Positions 1 to 11,553 of a stretch of 64,000 bases of DNA are shown here, in pieces. The notes under the pieces were generated by a model. That model searched no databases, was not told the origin of the DNA, and saw nothing but the letters and a program-made list of their open reading frames with translations. Made by a program: the position numbers and the translations under genes. The stretch is from Effrenium voratum. Its lineage: Eukaryota; Sar; Dinophyceae; Suessiales; Symbiodiniaceae. The stretch covers positions 285,487 through 349,486 of the forward strand of contig CAUJNA010003501.1 of NCBI GenBank assembly GCA_963377175.1, read 5' to 3'. Each line of letters starts with the position of its first letter. Positions within the stretch are counted from its first letter, which is position 1.

Positions 1-2770
1 TCCCTACTGCCCACGGCTTGTTTGTTTACACACAATGTTCGCCTGCCCGGCCCTGCAGCCTGCAGCCTGCCCGCCTGAAAAGGCTGGCCAGGCGGTATGA
101 GCAGCGCATGGCAAAGGCGAACGTATGGCCATGACTTATGTGGGTATGTCTCGCTAAAAAGGGGTTGGCCCAACAAACAGTGGTTTTCCTTTTGGTTTCC
201 CCTCAAACCAGCCCAACACAGGGTTTCCTCAAAAACACCACACGCCAAGAAAAAGGAGCCTTTTGGGTAATCCAAATCACTCATGGGGGCAAAGGGAAAG
301 GCTATTTAGATATTTCATTCAGAGGGTTCTTCCCCAAAAGCGACGTCAAAATGTACAGCCGGATCCTGTTCTATCCCATCTCATGCTCTCTGCTTCGGTT
401 GTCCCTAACACTACACATCTTGGGAACTCCCAAGAGCTTGGTGAGACATGGTGAGACATCAAAGACCCGGGCGAACATAGCTGGCCACCACACAAAGAGG
501 CTCCACACGTGCTATGCGAATCAATGGCCGGTTGGCAAAATGGGGATCCCAAAAGCCTTTGCACTGCTCGAATGCTTGCAACGGCACAAGAAGCCGTGAA
601 ACTTCCTGGCCCCAACCAACATGGTCTTGATGAGTGACAGGGATGACGCTCCTTGCTTCAGTCTGCGGACTTTTGCGCTGCGGCAGCATGCCAGACGATT
701 CGCATCACGCTCATCAGGAATGAAGCGGCAACGGCTGAGGGACATCTGCAGCCTCTCACTTCGCCACAAGATGCTTGTGAACAAATAAGCTGCAAATAAG
801 CTTCACATGACTGTGCAAGACTTGCCGGGAGCTAAATATCTGACAAATGTCCACCCCTTTCGGTGTCCCAAGGAAATTCAAGGCTACAAGTGCTCTCTAG
901 CGCCCAGTTTGTCAAGTGATGCCTATCGCAGCCTGGCCAAGGGGCATGACTTGTGCAGCTCCAAGGCTGTTCGAGGAAACGTGGTGAACCGCACAGGGCT
1001 TGGGGAAAAAACACATCAGATCACCGATCGTCGGAGCTCCACAACTACCAGGAGGCGTGAAAAGCACTGTTTGGCTATTCAAAATGGAGGCTTGGCTAAT
1101 CCGAAATCACGTTGACCTTTGGGAAACCTAACCAAGGGAAATTGTTCCGTACTTCAAGGATTGGAGAAGGGTCCCTTTGTGGGGGCAGGGTTGCCCCGCC
1201 CAGCCTTTCCATCCGTTCAGCCCAGACTTTTAGGACCTTTCAGTCTTTGAACTCAGAACACGGGATAGCTGATGACAGGCCCCTCCCCGCGGGCAGACGC
1301 AGGAGGAGAACTTAGCCTGAGGCAGGCATCGAGCAATGCTCACCTTGCAGAGTGACGTATCAGCCCTGGCAAATGGAAGGAGATCCCCCATAATTCCCAG
1401 AATGTGTTTAAACTGCACCTTTCAGCTCCTTTTAAGAAAGGAGATGCAGCACAGTCACTGCTTCGCAGCTGGTTCAAAGGCCGTCAGCAGGCTGGGTAGC
1501 CAGCAGCCCGCTCTTCCTCAGGAGTGTACCCTTTCCGGTCCCCCTGTTGTGGCACATGCAGCATTGAGAACCTGTGACTTATGCGCGGCATGCGAAGATA
1601 GTGAAATATGTTCCAAGCCCGTCCGGCCTTCGATCACAGCAGCACCTTGGCGCGAAGCATGGCAAACAAATATGACTCCAGCACAACCCGAAGGCACTGC
1701 CTTCCCTGACCGCGTCTCTGCTGGCAAGCTTCCGCCTTCTTCCTTCGGGTTGATGTGGTGATTGCAGAGGCCCCTGCGAAGTGCACATCTCTAAGGGCTA
1801 CCCACCTTGGGGTGTGCAAAGGAAAGCAACGTGCCAATTGGAAACCAAAGGCAACCATTTTTCCGGATAAGGGTTTTGCAAAAGACATCGCCAGCGCTTA
1901 TCCCCCAGAAACTGAAGGCGCACATCGTTTCCATGATAGTGACATCCCCAAATGATCCCAAACCTGAAATCAGAGATGCATCCACAAGTGCGCCTCCATG
2001 GCTCGTTTTAGCCCGAATCAGACAAATTCCATACCCATTGCTTCAAGCCGCTTGTGTCGAGAGAAGCCGCCCAAGGCCGGGCTTTTGAACCGCCGCGTGT
2101 GCCCAAAAACCCGCCTTCCGGGTGCCAGGACCCGCGTGAGGCGCGAGGTGTGCAAGTGCCTCTCCACTAGACAGCGCCGCCAAAAGTCGAGGCTCTTCAC
2201 AACCTGGATGCAGTGTCTCAAATGGCTGGTCAAGAATAGGCGAACCCCAAAATGGAACCCTGGAAAATGGAACCAAAGACTAAAACATGCGGTCCTGGTG
2301 GTTTCATTTTGACCCATACTCAAATGGAGATGGCTTAACTTAAACCACCCGAGACTTTTTGGACCGCAGGTTTTCGTCCTTTCCATTTGCCAGGGATATT
2401 TGAGCCACACCTAAGTGAAAGAATGGACTCCCCCTGCTTGTGTCTTGGTTTTGCTTTAGAACGGAGGGGTTACACCGAAAACCTCCGCAACATGTCGCAA
2501 AAGGTCCACCCCCGGTCCACGCTAAGTATCTCATGGCATCCAAAAACGGAAGTTCGGTTTTTCGAGCACCCAGGACTTGCCGCCGAAAGGAAAACGATGA
2601 GTGTCACGTTCGCCCTGGTCCAAGATTGAAAGGTTGCATTGTGCCTTGTCAAGGGTTCAAAGGTGAGGACTTTCCTGGGTCACTCGCAAACTGCGACCCT
2701 TTTGTCACGTTCAAGGCTGGAATGTTAGTGTTCCAGCCTAAGAGCTTCAGAGATCAGAGGGCAGGTTAGG
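1..2770. other. No gene recognised
   Basis: Mixed-composition DNA with short overlapping open frames on both strands. None shows a recognisable domain, and none continues into a neighbour in a way that suggests exons. I see no rRNA, tRNA or long repeat here. It is probably intergenic or intronic. Confidence 0.5.
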
Positions 2771-2817
2771 GATGTAGCAGAACATGCTTCACCGTACGTG
2801 TCTCGCAACCCAGAAGG

Positions 2818-3072
2818 CACACACTTACACACTCTCACTCACGCACACTCACCACACTCTGTCTCCCCCCTCTCTCACACACACCCGCGCCCGCAGGCGC
2901 GCACGGGCGCGCACACACACAGACACACAAACATACAGACACAGAGACACACAGACACACAGACATACAGACACGCAGACACGGAGACACAGAGACACAG
3001 AGACACAGAGACACAGCGACACAGCGACACAGCGACACAAAGACACAAAGACACACACACACACAAACACCT
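2818..3072. repeat. CA-rich microsatellite/minisatellite
   Basis: A run of ACAC and ACAGAC-type units (6-mers such as ACACAG, with GACACA variants) fills the interval. Reading frames through it give His/Thr-rich or Cys/Val-rich peptides on opposite strands. These are products of the repeat, not proteins. Confidence 0.9.
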
Positions 3073-3734
3073 GAGACGTGGGCACAGTAGTCGCCGCAAA
3101 CCGAATCCACCCTTCCTGGGTGCAGGCAGCCGTCTTTGCCGAGAGTTGGGCTGTGCAACTTTGCATGGGCAGAATTTCAACACAAAATGCAGATTCGTAT
3201 CTGTGTTGCATGCCGTTCATCCAAACTTACAAGTAAGCCATGCACTCGTACTACTTTATTCGGATGGACGAAATCCTGCAGCAGGTGGGTGGTTTTCCCC
3301 ATTATTTCTATGGGGGTTCATCTATCCAAAGTGGGGCAGGATTTCGTCTACTGGGAATGCCGAGCTGCCAATCTGCTGCAAGCCACCCTCACGCCGAGCG
3401 AAGCGTACCACGGCACTTGGCCCCAGCCCAGCCAGCAAGTCCTCAACTGCACACACCCCAGTGATGATCGAAACCCGGTGTTAAACCGGGCTTACCAATT
3501 CCTGTAAAGAACAAACGTTGGATTGCCTACTTTGTGAACCTGGACTTACCTGCTTTGATTGTCGCTTACACCTGCATGTTGGCAATCTCCAGCTCTGACA
3601 GTGTTGCATCATCTGACCGACTAGGCCAGCAATCGGATGTGCCGAGCAACTGCGGGTGCTTCGGCAGGGGCTGGCTCGCTTCCTGCTTGAAAGGTGCCCA
3701 GCCACCTTGCAGTGGGGCACTCCATCCCATCCAT

Positions 3735-3764
3735 TTTGCGGGGGGGGAGGGGCGGGGGGGCGGA
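3735..3764 (+). other. G-rich tract, possible G-quadruplex
   Basis: Three long G runs (7, 4 and 7 G) separated by single bases, with a short fourth run. The plus strand could form a quadruplex. It lies in non-coding DNA beyond the last recognisable PPPDE exon, and no function can be assigned. Confidence 0.4.
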
Positions 3765-3954
3765 CTAAGAGAAGCATGCGTGCCTGTTTAGCAGTGGCCG
3801 CACCAGCTGCACAGCTGCCAAGTTGGCAATCTTTTCCGGCTGCCGCAGGATCTCGTCTGGTTGACAAGCGCGGATTTGTTTGAGGCAATTGCAACATTGA
3901 GTGCAGCAAACCACCTTTTTGCATGCGCCATACCCACCTGGTACGTGTTCATTC

Positions 3955-5585
3955 GTCAGGTGCATGAGCAATTTGTCGCCTGAAGTCGCAACTTCTCAGA
4001 ACCCTGAATGCAAGTCCGTTCCATGAATCAGATGAGTAGCTGAAATGATTGCAGTTGTGAGTCAGCGAATCGTAGCTCCCCCTGTGGAACTTGAAGGCCA
4101 AGTTTGCACCAATGAAGTACACCACTTCGTCTCGACTCTTGTAGGTGTATCCTTGGCTGATATTCAAAACCTCTCCATTTCTAGGGGTTGATTCCTTGTC
4201 TTTTCAGCCATCGTTCTTTTCAAAAACCAGCCATTTCCCCGGGGTGTTTGGTGGTTTTCTGGAAAGAAGGGGGAAGTTACCCCTAGACCATTGGACGAAA
4301 TGCAGCATGCCAAGTCTCCCATAAACCTCTTCTCCAGCGGTTCGCCAAACGGAGTGGTGCCAGGAGGGGAAACAAATATCTTGCCGCCGAACCAAAACTC
4401 ACCAGGACCATCTGCAAACTCCACTACGACGCCAGTGTGCCAAAATGCTGTGAAGTGAGTACCTAGAAGCCATGACCAAGCATTCGCCTTGCCGGCCGTA
4501 ATGTCATACATCCTCGGCTTCTGACTCTTCAGCACATCCTACCAACGCACCCTTGGACTGCCACAAATGCATGGAAGCAAGATGGCCAAGGTGCCACATA
4601 TACACTCTTTGTCGGTGTCGGCCGAGCATGACATTGAGAAAATCGTGGTAATGCAGGTGCTCATCCTCTTCAACTGCAAGCTTGCCTCAACTTGTGGCAC
4701 AACGAAACAGGCATGGCCATCCAACTCGATGCCAACTGGCAACCACGAGCCCAGTTCTATGCAAACAAATGTGTACCAAAGCGTGCTCATGTTCCGGAAA
4801 GGTGGCCATTCTGGTGTGCTTGTAGAACATTTCCAGCCAGCGTCTGCTCGATGCGCCGCTCGGGCGCTTCAACCATGGATCGGCATACCTGAGACAGCAA
4901 CCCCGCGACATACTTGCCTATGTTAGACTACCTACCCAGCTGAATTTGGGAATCTGCTGGTAAAGAACTGCCTGTATCATCTGTCATTCTACTGTTTTAC
5001 CCACCGGTGCCCTATAATCTCGCTGTGGCACCTCCAGCAGCTCCTGCAATGACAGAGCCAGCCGAGAGAGGCCGATGTCCAGTGTCCGCGCGGCGCTTTC
5101 AAATTGCAGCTGCAAGCGCTGCAGGACCTACCAGACACATCATCTACGTACCTTCCCAACATGAATTCTGACTGGAGGTCCTTTGAGAGGAAAATGGACC
5201 TCCAGTCAGCTCAAGCTGACTGAAAGGTTGCATCACTGTTTGACTCTGGAACGTGTATGGGCGTTGAAGGACAACTGATACTCCTTTGGTGGGGCAAAGA
5301 TCGGCACCAGGGTCCCAACCAGGCACCTTACTTTTGAGACAACCCCCCCCGGGCCCAAACCACATGCTTTTTGGATGTCAAACAACGCACACCCCAAAGC
5401 GCCTGTGCATCGTGAAGGACAAGCTGCCGAAGCCGCTCGTTGACTTCCTGAAACACCGATTTCGGTGGATCGCCGCGATGCAGCGCCCAATAGTGGACCC
5501 ATTCTTGGAGGTTGACGCCCTGCTTCTCGCGCAGCAGCATGCATCGGTACATCTGCCAGGCGCGCATCATGGTGGATCCCGCAAA
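3955..5585 (-). CDS. PPPDE (DeSI-like) thiol peptidase gene, multi-exon
   Basis: Several minus-strand blocks read as exons of one gene. About 4535-4200 encodes the start of a PPPDE fold: MYDITAG, then FWHTGVVVE carrying the catalytic His, then an EFWFGG strand. About 4150-3965 encodes the end, with HNCNHFS carrying the catalytic Cys. PPPDE proteins are papain-like isopeptidases that remove SUMO or ubiquitin (DeSI family). Upstream exon-like blocks at about 5580-5380 (starting MMRAWQMYRC), 5128-5005, 4895-4815 and 4690-4565 (containing HYHDFLNVMLG) give an N-terminal extension I do not recognise. Several boundaries fit AG acceptors with GC or GT donors, as in dinoflagellates. The join between the last two of these blocks is unclear: the gap is too short for a normal intron. 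The domain call is good, the exon model approximate. Confidence 0.6.
5169..5208. other. Perfect 13-bp hairpin
   Basis: TGACTGGAGGTCC is followed after 14 nt by its exact reverse complement. A second small palindrome, TCAGCT/AGCTGA, follows directly. It lies between two exon-like blocks of the PPPDE gene, so probably in an intron. No sign of a known RNA family. Confidence 0.6.
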
Positions 5586-5676
5586 AACGGGTGGGTTCCT
5601 TTTGATGCCTCAACAAAATAAATAACCAACAAATAAAGCCCTGAAAGAACACGCACAAGTCCTAACACCAATACCA

Positions 5677-6114
5677 TCAAAAAAGAACAGCGCTCTCAAG
5701 CGGCGCCTGTGACACTGTTGCTACAAGCAGATCCTCATCGTCCACCACGCCAGGCCAACTTTGCAATAAACAATCTTCAGTGACCAGCTCTTCATGCCCT
5801 TCCCCTTCCACTGCTATCTCGTGAAAAACCTCTCGAAAAGCCTCGAAACCTTTGGCTGTCGAGTGCTCTGGCCTTTCTATTTGGGCAAACCGTATGGCCC
5901 TACTTCTCCCACTCTTCAACTCAGTTCGAGTCATTGTCTCCAGGTCGACGTGGTAGTCGACGCCAAGGGAAATGATATCAAACTTTGTTTCGGTGTCTTT
6001 CTTTCGTCGGATAATCTCCGACCACTCCGTGGTTGGGAGCACAGCCCACTCCCCTGCCCGCCAAACTTCCACACATTCGTCGAGTTCAACTCGAATAGAC
6101 ATGGTCTTAGCCAT
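5677..6114 (-). CDS. Small WWE-domain protein (145 aa)
   Basis: A single minus-strand frame starts MAKTMSIRVELDE and runs 145 codons to TGA. Residues about 15-75 match the WWE fold: a tryptophan-led start (VWRAGEW), a second Trp (TEWSEII), and the signature end YHVDLETMTRTELKSGRSR, close to the usual Y-x-[IV]-D-[FL]-x-x-M...TGrxRxIR pattern. WWE domains bind ADP-ribose or iso-ADP-ribose in PARPs and ubiquitin ligases such as RNF146. No RING or PARP domain is visible here, so the protein may act alone or be one exon of a larger gene. The C-terminal 60 residues are acidic and unrecognised. I chose the ATG at 6114 because the domain begins just after it; the frame is open to about 6168. Confidence 0.6.
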   Translation of the reverse strand: MAKTMSIRVELDECVEVWRAGEWAVLPTTEWSEIIRRKKDTETKFDIISLGVDYHVDLETMTRTELKSGRSRAIRFAQIERPEHSTAKGFEAFREVFHEIAVEGEGHEELVTEDCLLQSWPGVVDDEDLLVATVSQAPLESAVLF

Positions 6115-6538
6115 CAGCAACCTTTGTGCCGAACATCTTGCTTGTGGCTTAAGGCCAGGATGCGGCATGCACCACGGGCCACAGCCTCAGCAAAATTGAG
6201 CCAACGCCTGCCCGCGAAGGTTGCACACAAGGTTGCATGGCCCTGCTAAAGCCACTCAGTTCGTGGAGCATGACACTTTACAGACTTTACACCAATAATG
6301 TATCATTCATACATGCTGTAGGGCAGTTCGGGGATGATTTTGCATCTCGCAAGTCGCATGCGCAGTGAGAACAAGGAAATGAATCGCAACCAGCAACCAT
6401 CAGCCAGTGCCCAAAGTCACGGAGACTCCGGGAACCGGCCAGGCCACCTATGTGCCCTCAACAGTGTGGGCCGGAGAAACAAAGCAGGGCAGCCTCCTCG
6501 GCACGGCGGTTCAAGATGGTTCAAGGTTGGCAGCAACC

Positions 6539-7129
6539 TCAGAAGTCCAAAAGCCGCGAGCGCCACTCTGGTTTCGTGAGCCGGTGGGCGCCGGGGGGGT
6601 GGTGGAGTAACAAACGGGGAAGGAGGAGCCACAGCGTCCAGGCCCTCACTTGAGCGGGGGCATCCGCAGGCCGCGCAGCATCAATCGCCGAAAGGGCGAT
6701 CGAAAGAGCTGCACGGAAAGGTCCCCGGAGGAACTTGGGCGGGCTCCGGAAAAAGAGGCAACGCTGCTGAAGGAGTTCCTGCAAGTCCAATTGGTCGAAA
6801 CGGGCAAGGGCAGCACGGACGGGGGGGCTGTCCAAGTCTGGCATGTGCGACAAACCTGTCGGCGGGGCCGTGTCCGAATGGGCCTCGAGGCGCGAGCCGC
6901 CCAGCTGGGCGCGGGTGCGATGCCGTCCGTCGGCGGCTGGCCAAGGGACGGGGGTTGCGGGGTCAACGTCCTCCTCGGGAAAACCATCAGGAGGCGGTCC
7001 AACAGGCTGTGGTGCCGGGAGCGGCTGGTCCGGAACTGACAGCGGGCGGTCGCACGACGATGGGCGGTTCGGGCTGGGCGCCCCCCGAGCGCAAGCGATC
7101 AGCCAACACAGACAAGTCAGAAGCACCAC
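6539..7129 (-). pseudogene. Non-LTR retrotransposon fragment (pre-RT region)
   Basis: The minus-strand frame contains RSPPKFLRGPFRAALS followed by an AWTLWLLLPRLLL segment. As I recall, dinoflagellate non-LTR proteins carry this kind of segment just before the reverse transcriptase. Nothing typical of RT follows in frame, so I read it as a 5' fragment. Its order relative to the RT C-terminal piece at 8.0-8.4 kb (upstream on this strand) means the two are not one intact element. Confidence 0.4.
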
Positions 7130-7294
7130 GCTCCCTGAGGAAGACCTGCAACAACGCCTCCTGTGCGGAGGCAGGGACGTAGCTGTGTGGTGTCAGGCAT
7201 CGCTCCAGAACCCATCGAAAATGGCACAAGCGTGTGGGGTGGCAAAGCAACTCCCGCAGCGCGCAGCCATGGCAAGGGACGCGGCAGCAACATC

Positions 7295-7795
7295 CTACAG
7301 TGTTTCAAGGACAGACAAGACCGGGGGGAGAACAATGGAGCTGAGACACAGCCGCCTGCCAACCGACGGCGAGGACGGAATGGCCTGCCCACTCTGTGCT
7401 TGGAGTGGCACGAAAAACCAACAGCTGACCTCGGGCACTTGGCCCTTTGCAAGGGGGGGCCGGGCGGTAGTCCAAGTGTGAGGACCTACAGCATGCAGTG
7501 GAGGGCACAACCCGGTCCGGGAACACGGCACGCGCAACAGGGCAGCGACAAAAACGCCAAGACCAGGCGCCGCAGGAGGAACAGCAACGATAGCCGCAGC
7601 ACCAACAGAAGCAACGCCGGAGGGCTTGGGCTGGACAGGCACAGGCTCATTCAGTTGCAGGGCGTGCCAATCAATGCCAAGTTCCCTACGCCTGAAAAGC
7701 ACAAACGATTTCCCTGAAAATTTCATCGCCTTTTTTCCAACAATCATGGTCACAGGAGGAGTCTGGACTGGCCTGTTCAAACGCCGCGTGTCCAC
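7295..7795 (-). pseudogene. Unrecognised minus-strand frame between non-LTR fragments
   Basis: A 166-codon open frame. Its first part (FSGKSFVLFRRRELGIDW) looks protein-like; the rest is low-complexity Ala/Val/Pro. It lies between two non-LTR fragments on the same strand and may belong to one of them. No domain is recognised. Confidence 0.2.
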
Positions 7796-8045
7796 AAATG
7801 ACTCACAAACTGTTTCAGATGGCGTTAGGACTTAGGAGCTTTGCAACTTGGAGGGCGGGTGGACCCAACCTTTCGAATAGGACGCTGGCCGCTATTTGTC
7901 ATAACGACCCCTCTCGAGAAAAGCAGCGGCAGCTACGCTCTCTGCTTTCCCGGGATGTGCTCAGGAGTGTCAGACAAGGCCGGGTCAGGCGCCCGACCTC
8001 GGCGAGACTGCGTTACCGCCCGTGGGCTGGGTTAGCCACGAAAGG

Positions 8046-8414
8046 CTATGAGAAAGGACCCAGCAGGCGTGCTTGGGCCAGGCTCGCAAAGTTTGCAAGG
8101 CTTGCGCGCAACGGCATAAGTAGGGCCGCCGGGGTCGGCATGCACAAGGAAATGAGTAATCCGGTCTGCCCAAACCGGCTGCCTGAGGTAAAGCATCCGC
8201 CCAGGCGGCCACTAAGCTGCCGGTGCGACGCGTTGCGCCGCTTGAAGCGCAAGGCCTCCCATGCTGGCCGGCAAGAACGCCAAATGGCGCGCCAAGCTGG
8301 CAGGCTCGGCCGCCGCTCGGATGCACGTGGCGAAGGAATCCCACACCGCCTTCTCGAGTTCTTCGGCATATGGCGCTACCAGGGATGGTGGCAGCAAGCG
8401 GAGAAGATGGTTAG
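8046..8414 (-). pseudogene. Non-LTR RT C-terminal fragment
   Basis: One minus-strand frame reads LPPSLVAPYAEELEKAV and then LPASMGGLALQAAQRVAPAA. This is the post-RT segment of dinoflagellate non-LTR proteins, where a 'LPARLGGLGL' type motif precedes an 'AAYWAAWAD' type stretch. The matching AAWADALPQA lies in another frame just downstream, so there is at least one frameshift. No catalytic RT motif is present in the fragment. Confidence 0.45.
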
Positions 8415-9568
8415 CTCGGGGGGAAACGCGCGTTGCAGATCTGGCAGCTCAGGAATCTCCCGCAGCAACCGCTGCTCTTCTTGGGGGTTATTATGCCAAG
8501 TGGTCAACATGTGTGCGCGTGCTGAGCTCTCGCCACTAGGCTCGACCTGGCGACAGGGTGGCATCGAAAAAAGAAAGGGGTCAAACCCTCAAGAACATGA
8601 CCCCAGAAGCAACGCGAAACAACGGAGCTGATCCCCATGCCCAACCAGCTTTGATGAGGGGGGGGGGACTTTCCAAGAAGCCCAACCCACGTCTCAGTGC
8701 CATGAACCGCCCCCTCTTTCATTTCAGCACTCGCAGCTCGATGGACGTATGCCAGGCGTGCTTTTGGAACGACGAAGCAACTACCTCTTTTGGGCGCATC
8801 TCTGAGCCATGCCCAGAGCCACGACCAATCGCCAGCGCGCAGCTCTTCTCACCAGTCCTGCGCCGCGGTGCTGGCTGAGCTCTTAATAGTTCACCAAGGG
8901 ATATAACCCGAAAGGAGTTGGAGATCAGACGACTACAGCCCGAAGTCTGGAACAGGAGACGTCTTTGTTCCGTGGGGCCGAACCCAAAGCGCCTTTGAAC
9001 GCGCTTGGGTTCTCAGAGAAGCCCACAATCAACCGGAGCGAGGCAACGGGCCCTCCTGCGCTCGGAAGTTGTCCAACTGCACCCCAAGAACGTCGCGTCA
9101 TATCGAAGTCTCCTACGTTGTTTGAACCAGCGAAGCATTTTTGCCTTCACGGCTGGGACGCGTTGCAGGAGGTGCGCGCTGTTGACAGCCACTCGTTTTC
9201 TTCGGCCGCAGCATCCGGCTGGAAGGCGTCTGCCATGCGCTTGTAGGCCACGGTATGTGGAGTTGCTTCGCCGAGGGAGCGGTGCCTGAGAGGTATACCG
9301 GTGCTCCAAATGTGGTGTTGATCCTTCGGTGATGCCGTCGTGCGTTGGTGTGTAGTTGCTTGCGGAAAGTATGCATTCAAGGAACGCAAGATGAGTTTCC
9401 GCAATGTTCCAGAGTCCTTCTGAGGGCAAGTCTAGAACCATGTCGGCTGTTGCCGATGACGCAACTGGGATTGGTGGTGCCTAGTATGAATGACGGGCCG
9501 GGGTGGCTGGCCTCGTTTCGGCCTGGGTGAGCTAAAGGGAGCAAAATGTTGTCCGGAGAATCAGGCTT

Positions 9569-10119
9569 TCAAAAAAGGGTCAGAACTGACCTCAAAACCA
9601 CATGAGGCAAGTCTGGCCATGTCCGGCTTGATTGACTCTTGCTGTGCTTGGGCAAGCAATGGAAGTTCCGCGGTGTGCAGACCAAAACCAAACCGGGAAA
9701 AGGTGTGAATCCAAAGGACGAGCCGAAAGAGGGATTGTCCGAATCCCCGAGATTGGCGATGCTGTGAGCGATTTCTTGGCAAAGGCCCTCGATGGCTTTG
9801 AAGCCGTCCGACACTTCGGCATGGATGCTGGTGTTAAGTTGTTCGATCTGGCCCTGCATTTGCGCGATGGTGGATTGCTGCTGCCCCACCGTGGCATGGA
9901 CTGCTTCAAGTTGCTGTTGGGCAGAGTTTTGGGCAGCTGCCGCGTCATTGAACCAACTGTCAGAGTGGGCAAAGTGCTGTCGGACGACCTGCCGAAGCCA
10001 GTCTGCGGCGCTGTGGGTAATTCAAGGCTGTTGTTCAACCGGCACGCATCCGGCACGTCACGGAGTGCCTCAAGCATTGCCTGCCTACTCACGTGGTCAT
10101 AGGCTCCTACGCCATCCAC
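9569..10119 (-). pseudogene. Truncated non-LTR retrotransposon (RT motif A plus coiled coil)
   Basis: At about 10,119-10,030 the minus strand reads DGVGAYDHVSRQAMLEALR, the motif A region of dinoflagellate non-LTR reverse transcriptases. It then breaks off. A different frame downstream gives a Gln-rich helical stretch (QQQSTIAQMQGQIEQLN), a likely coiled coil. The usual 'GDP' and 'DD' RT motifs are missing. The LTR of the large retrotransposon starts 46 bp upstream of the fragment. Confidence 0.5.
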
Positions 10120-10165
10120 GGAACAGACGTCGCGGTGGGAGATGTCTCCGTAAGGACTTGCAAAG

Positions 10166-10511
10166 TGTCAAGAGACGGCAAGGTGACGTCCCGTGGGACG
10201 CTGTGCACCGAACCCTCAAGCTTCAATACCAACCACGTAGAAAGGTGTATACGGACGATGCCGTTATAGCCGAACCCGTGTAAACGTTGTAAGGAAGAAG
10301 GAATGATAGTTACACCAGTAGTCCTGACAATGCAGCGCAAGCAGTTGTTTTGCTCTTGATGCCGATCACGGAGGTCTGCAGTCACACATCAGATCTTGAA
10401 CCTCAAATGTGTCTTGAGCCAAATGGCGATCAATGGAACTTGGGAAGCAACACCAACAAGGACCTCAGAACAGCTACCCAATTTCGGCACGGGGCCTAGA
10501 GGGTTTTAACA
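10166..10511 (-). repeat. 3' LTR of the copia element
   Basis: 346 bp, nearly the same as 27,867-28,214. Ends are TG...CA. Most differences cluster in a small hairpin (AGCA/TGCT here) and in about ten scattered substitutions. A spliced-leader-like GCCATTTGGCTCAAG lies at 10,413-10,427 in sense orientation. Confidence 0.9.
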
Positions 10512-10521
10512 TCCCCCATTT
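10512..10521 (-). promoter_or_regulatory. Polypurine tract
   Basis: In sense orientation AAATGGGGGA lies directly before the 3' LTR. This is the expected place and composition for the purine primer of plus-strand DNA synthesis. Confidence 0.6.
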
Positions 10522-11133
10522 GGGTCGCATTGTTCATCATGCGGTCCAAACACCACAAAACGTTCCACTGGCCACGGCTTCAACTACGAAATCGTGTCGT
10601 GCATTCTTTTACTTGCTATCACTACACCGTTCATTCGTTGTGAAACATGCCGGGTTCGATGTATGAAAAGTGAAACATTCATCCCCAATCGAAGCGCACA
10701 TCCCATATGCAGGTGTATAAATACACACGTGGCACTTCATTTGACCGCCAGGAACATTCCAGCTGCCGCATTTGCGCATCGCGCAGCTGTCATCCATAAA
10801 TGGGTTGGCCACAAATGTCCACCATGCGCGCCCGCTTGTGATCGGTCTGCATATCCCCGGCAAAGAAACATCGGTGAGTAATCAATGCAAATCATAGCCA
10901 TTCCAGATACCATGGACAATGTATAAATAATGAAAAGATATCATCTATAAGGTAATAGTTCCATCCATGAATATCCAGAGCGTCATAGTCGTCGGAATAT
11001 GTAACCATGTACACACCCAATCATCTTGGACACATGAATATAAATCATGACATAAGTCGTTCCACCGAAACAGTGTCGATGTGACGCAAGTAACAGATGG
11101 GGACTGGCCCACATCGTACCGCAATCATCATCT
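10522..11133 (-). other. Retrotransposon 3' untranslated stretch
   Basis: About 600 bp between the ORF4 stop and the purine tract. I see no open frame of note and no repeat. It is AT-richer than the coding part and probably serves as 3' UTR. Confidence 0.5.
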
Positions 11134-11553
11134 TCACGAAGCATACCTGTCCCCAATGGACAGCCTATGGGTACGTCGGCGGAACTCCTCGTCCAAGTTC
11201 TTCTGGGCTTCTCGTGCCCGGACACACTTCTTGTTGTAGTCCTCTGGCAACCAGTGCCCTTTCCGAAGGCACCAATCCAGCAGGGGTGTGTCGCATTTGT
11301 TCGGGTCGATGGCCGAGATGATGGCGCTCACGTTGACCGCGTAGCCATGCTTGCCAAGGTTTAGGCCATCCCTCACGAATGATATATACTTACAGTTGAA
11401 AGCTAGTGCAAAACATCTGAAAATAATATCACCCACCGGGTGCACTCGGTCCTTGACCAGGAGCTTCATTTCTTCCTTGGTGACATCGAGGATTCTTGCT
11501 GCAATCCACAGCTTGTAGAATGTGTATAGTCCCTCGCATTTGTTCACCATCAT
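11134..11553 (-). CDS. Retrotransposon ORF4, 139 aa, unknown
   Basis: Opens MMVNKCEGLYTFYK and ends in a basic tail (EEFRRRTHRLSIGDRY). Its ATG overlaps the ORF3 stop as ATGA (11,550-11,553), so it may be translated by reinitiation or frameshift after ORF3. The middle is hydrophobic with an IIFRCFALAFNCKYISF stretch, but I do not call a clear membrane helix. No family recognised. Its position before the 3' LTR makes it an accessory gene of the element. Confidence 0.5.
   Translation of the reverse strand: MMVNKCEGLYTFYKLWIAARILDVTKEEMKLLVKDRVHPVGDIIFRCFALAFNCKYISFVRDGLNLGKHGYAVNVSAIISAIDPNKCDTPLLDWCLRKGHWLPEDYNKKCVRAREAQKNLDEEFRRRTHRLSIGDRYAS

Noticed and set aside
138..599. 153-codon ORF
   Set aside because: No domain, overlapped by equal ORFs on the other strand, composition not protein-like.
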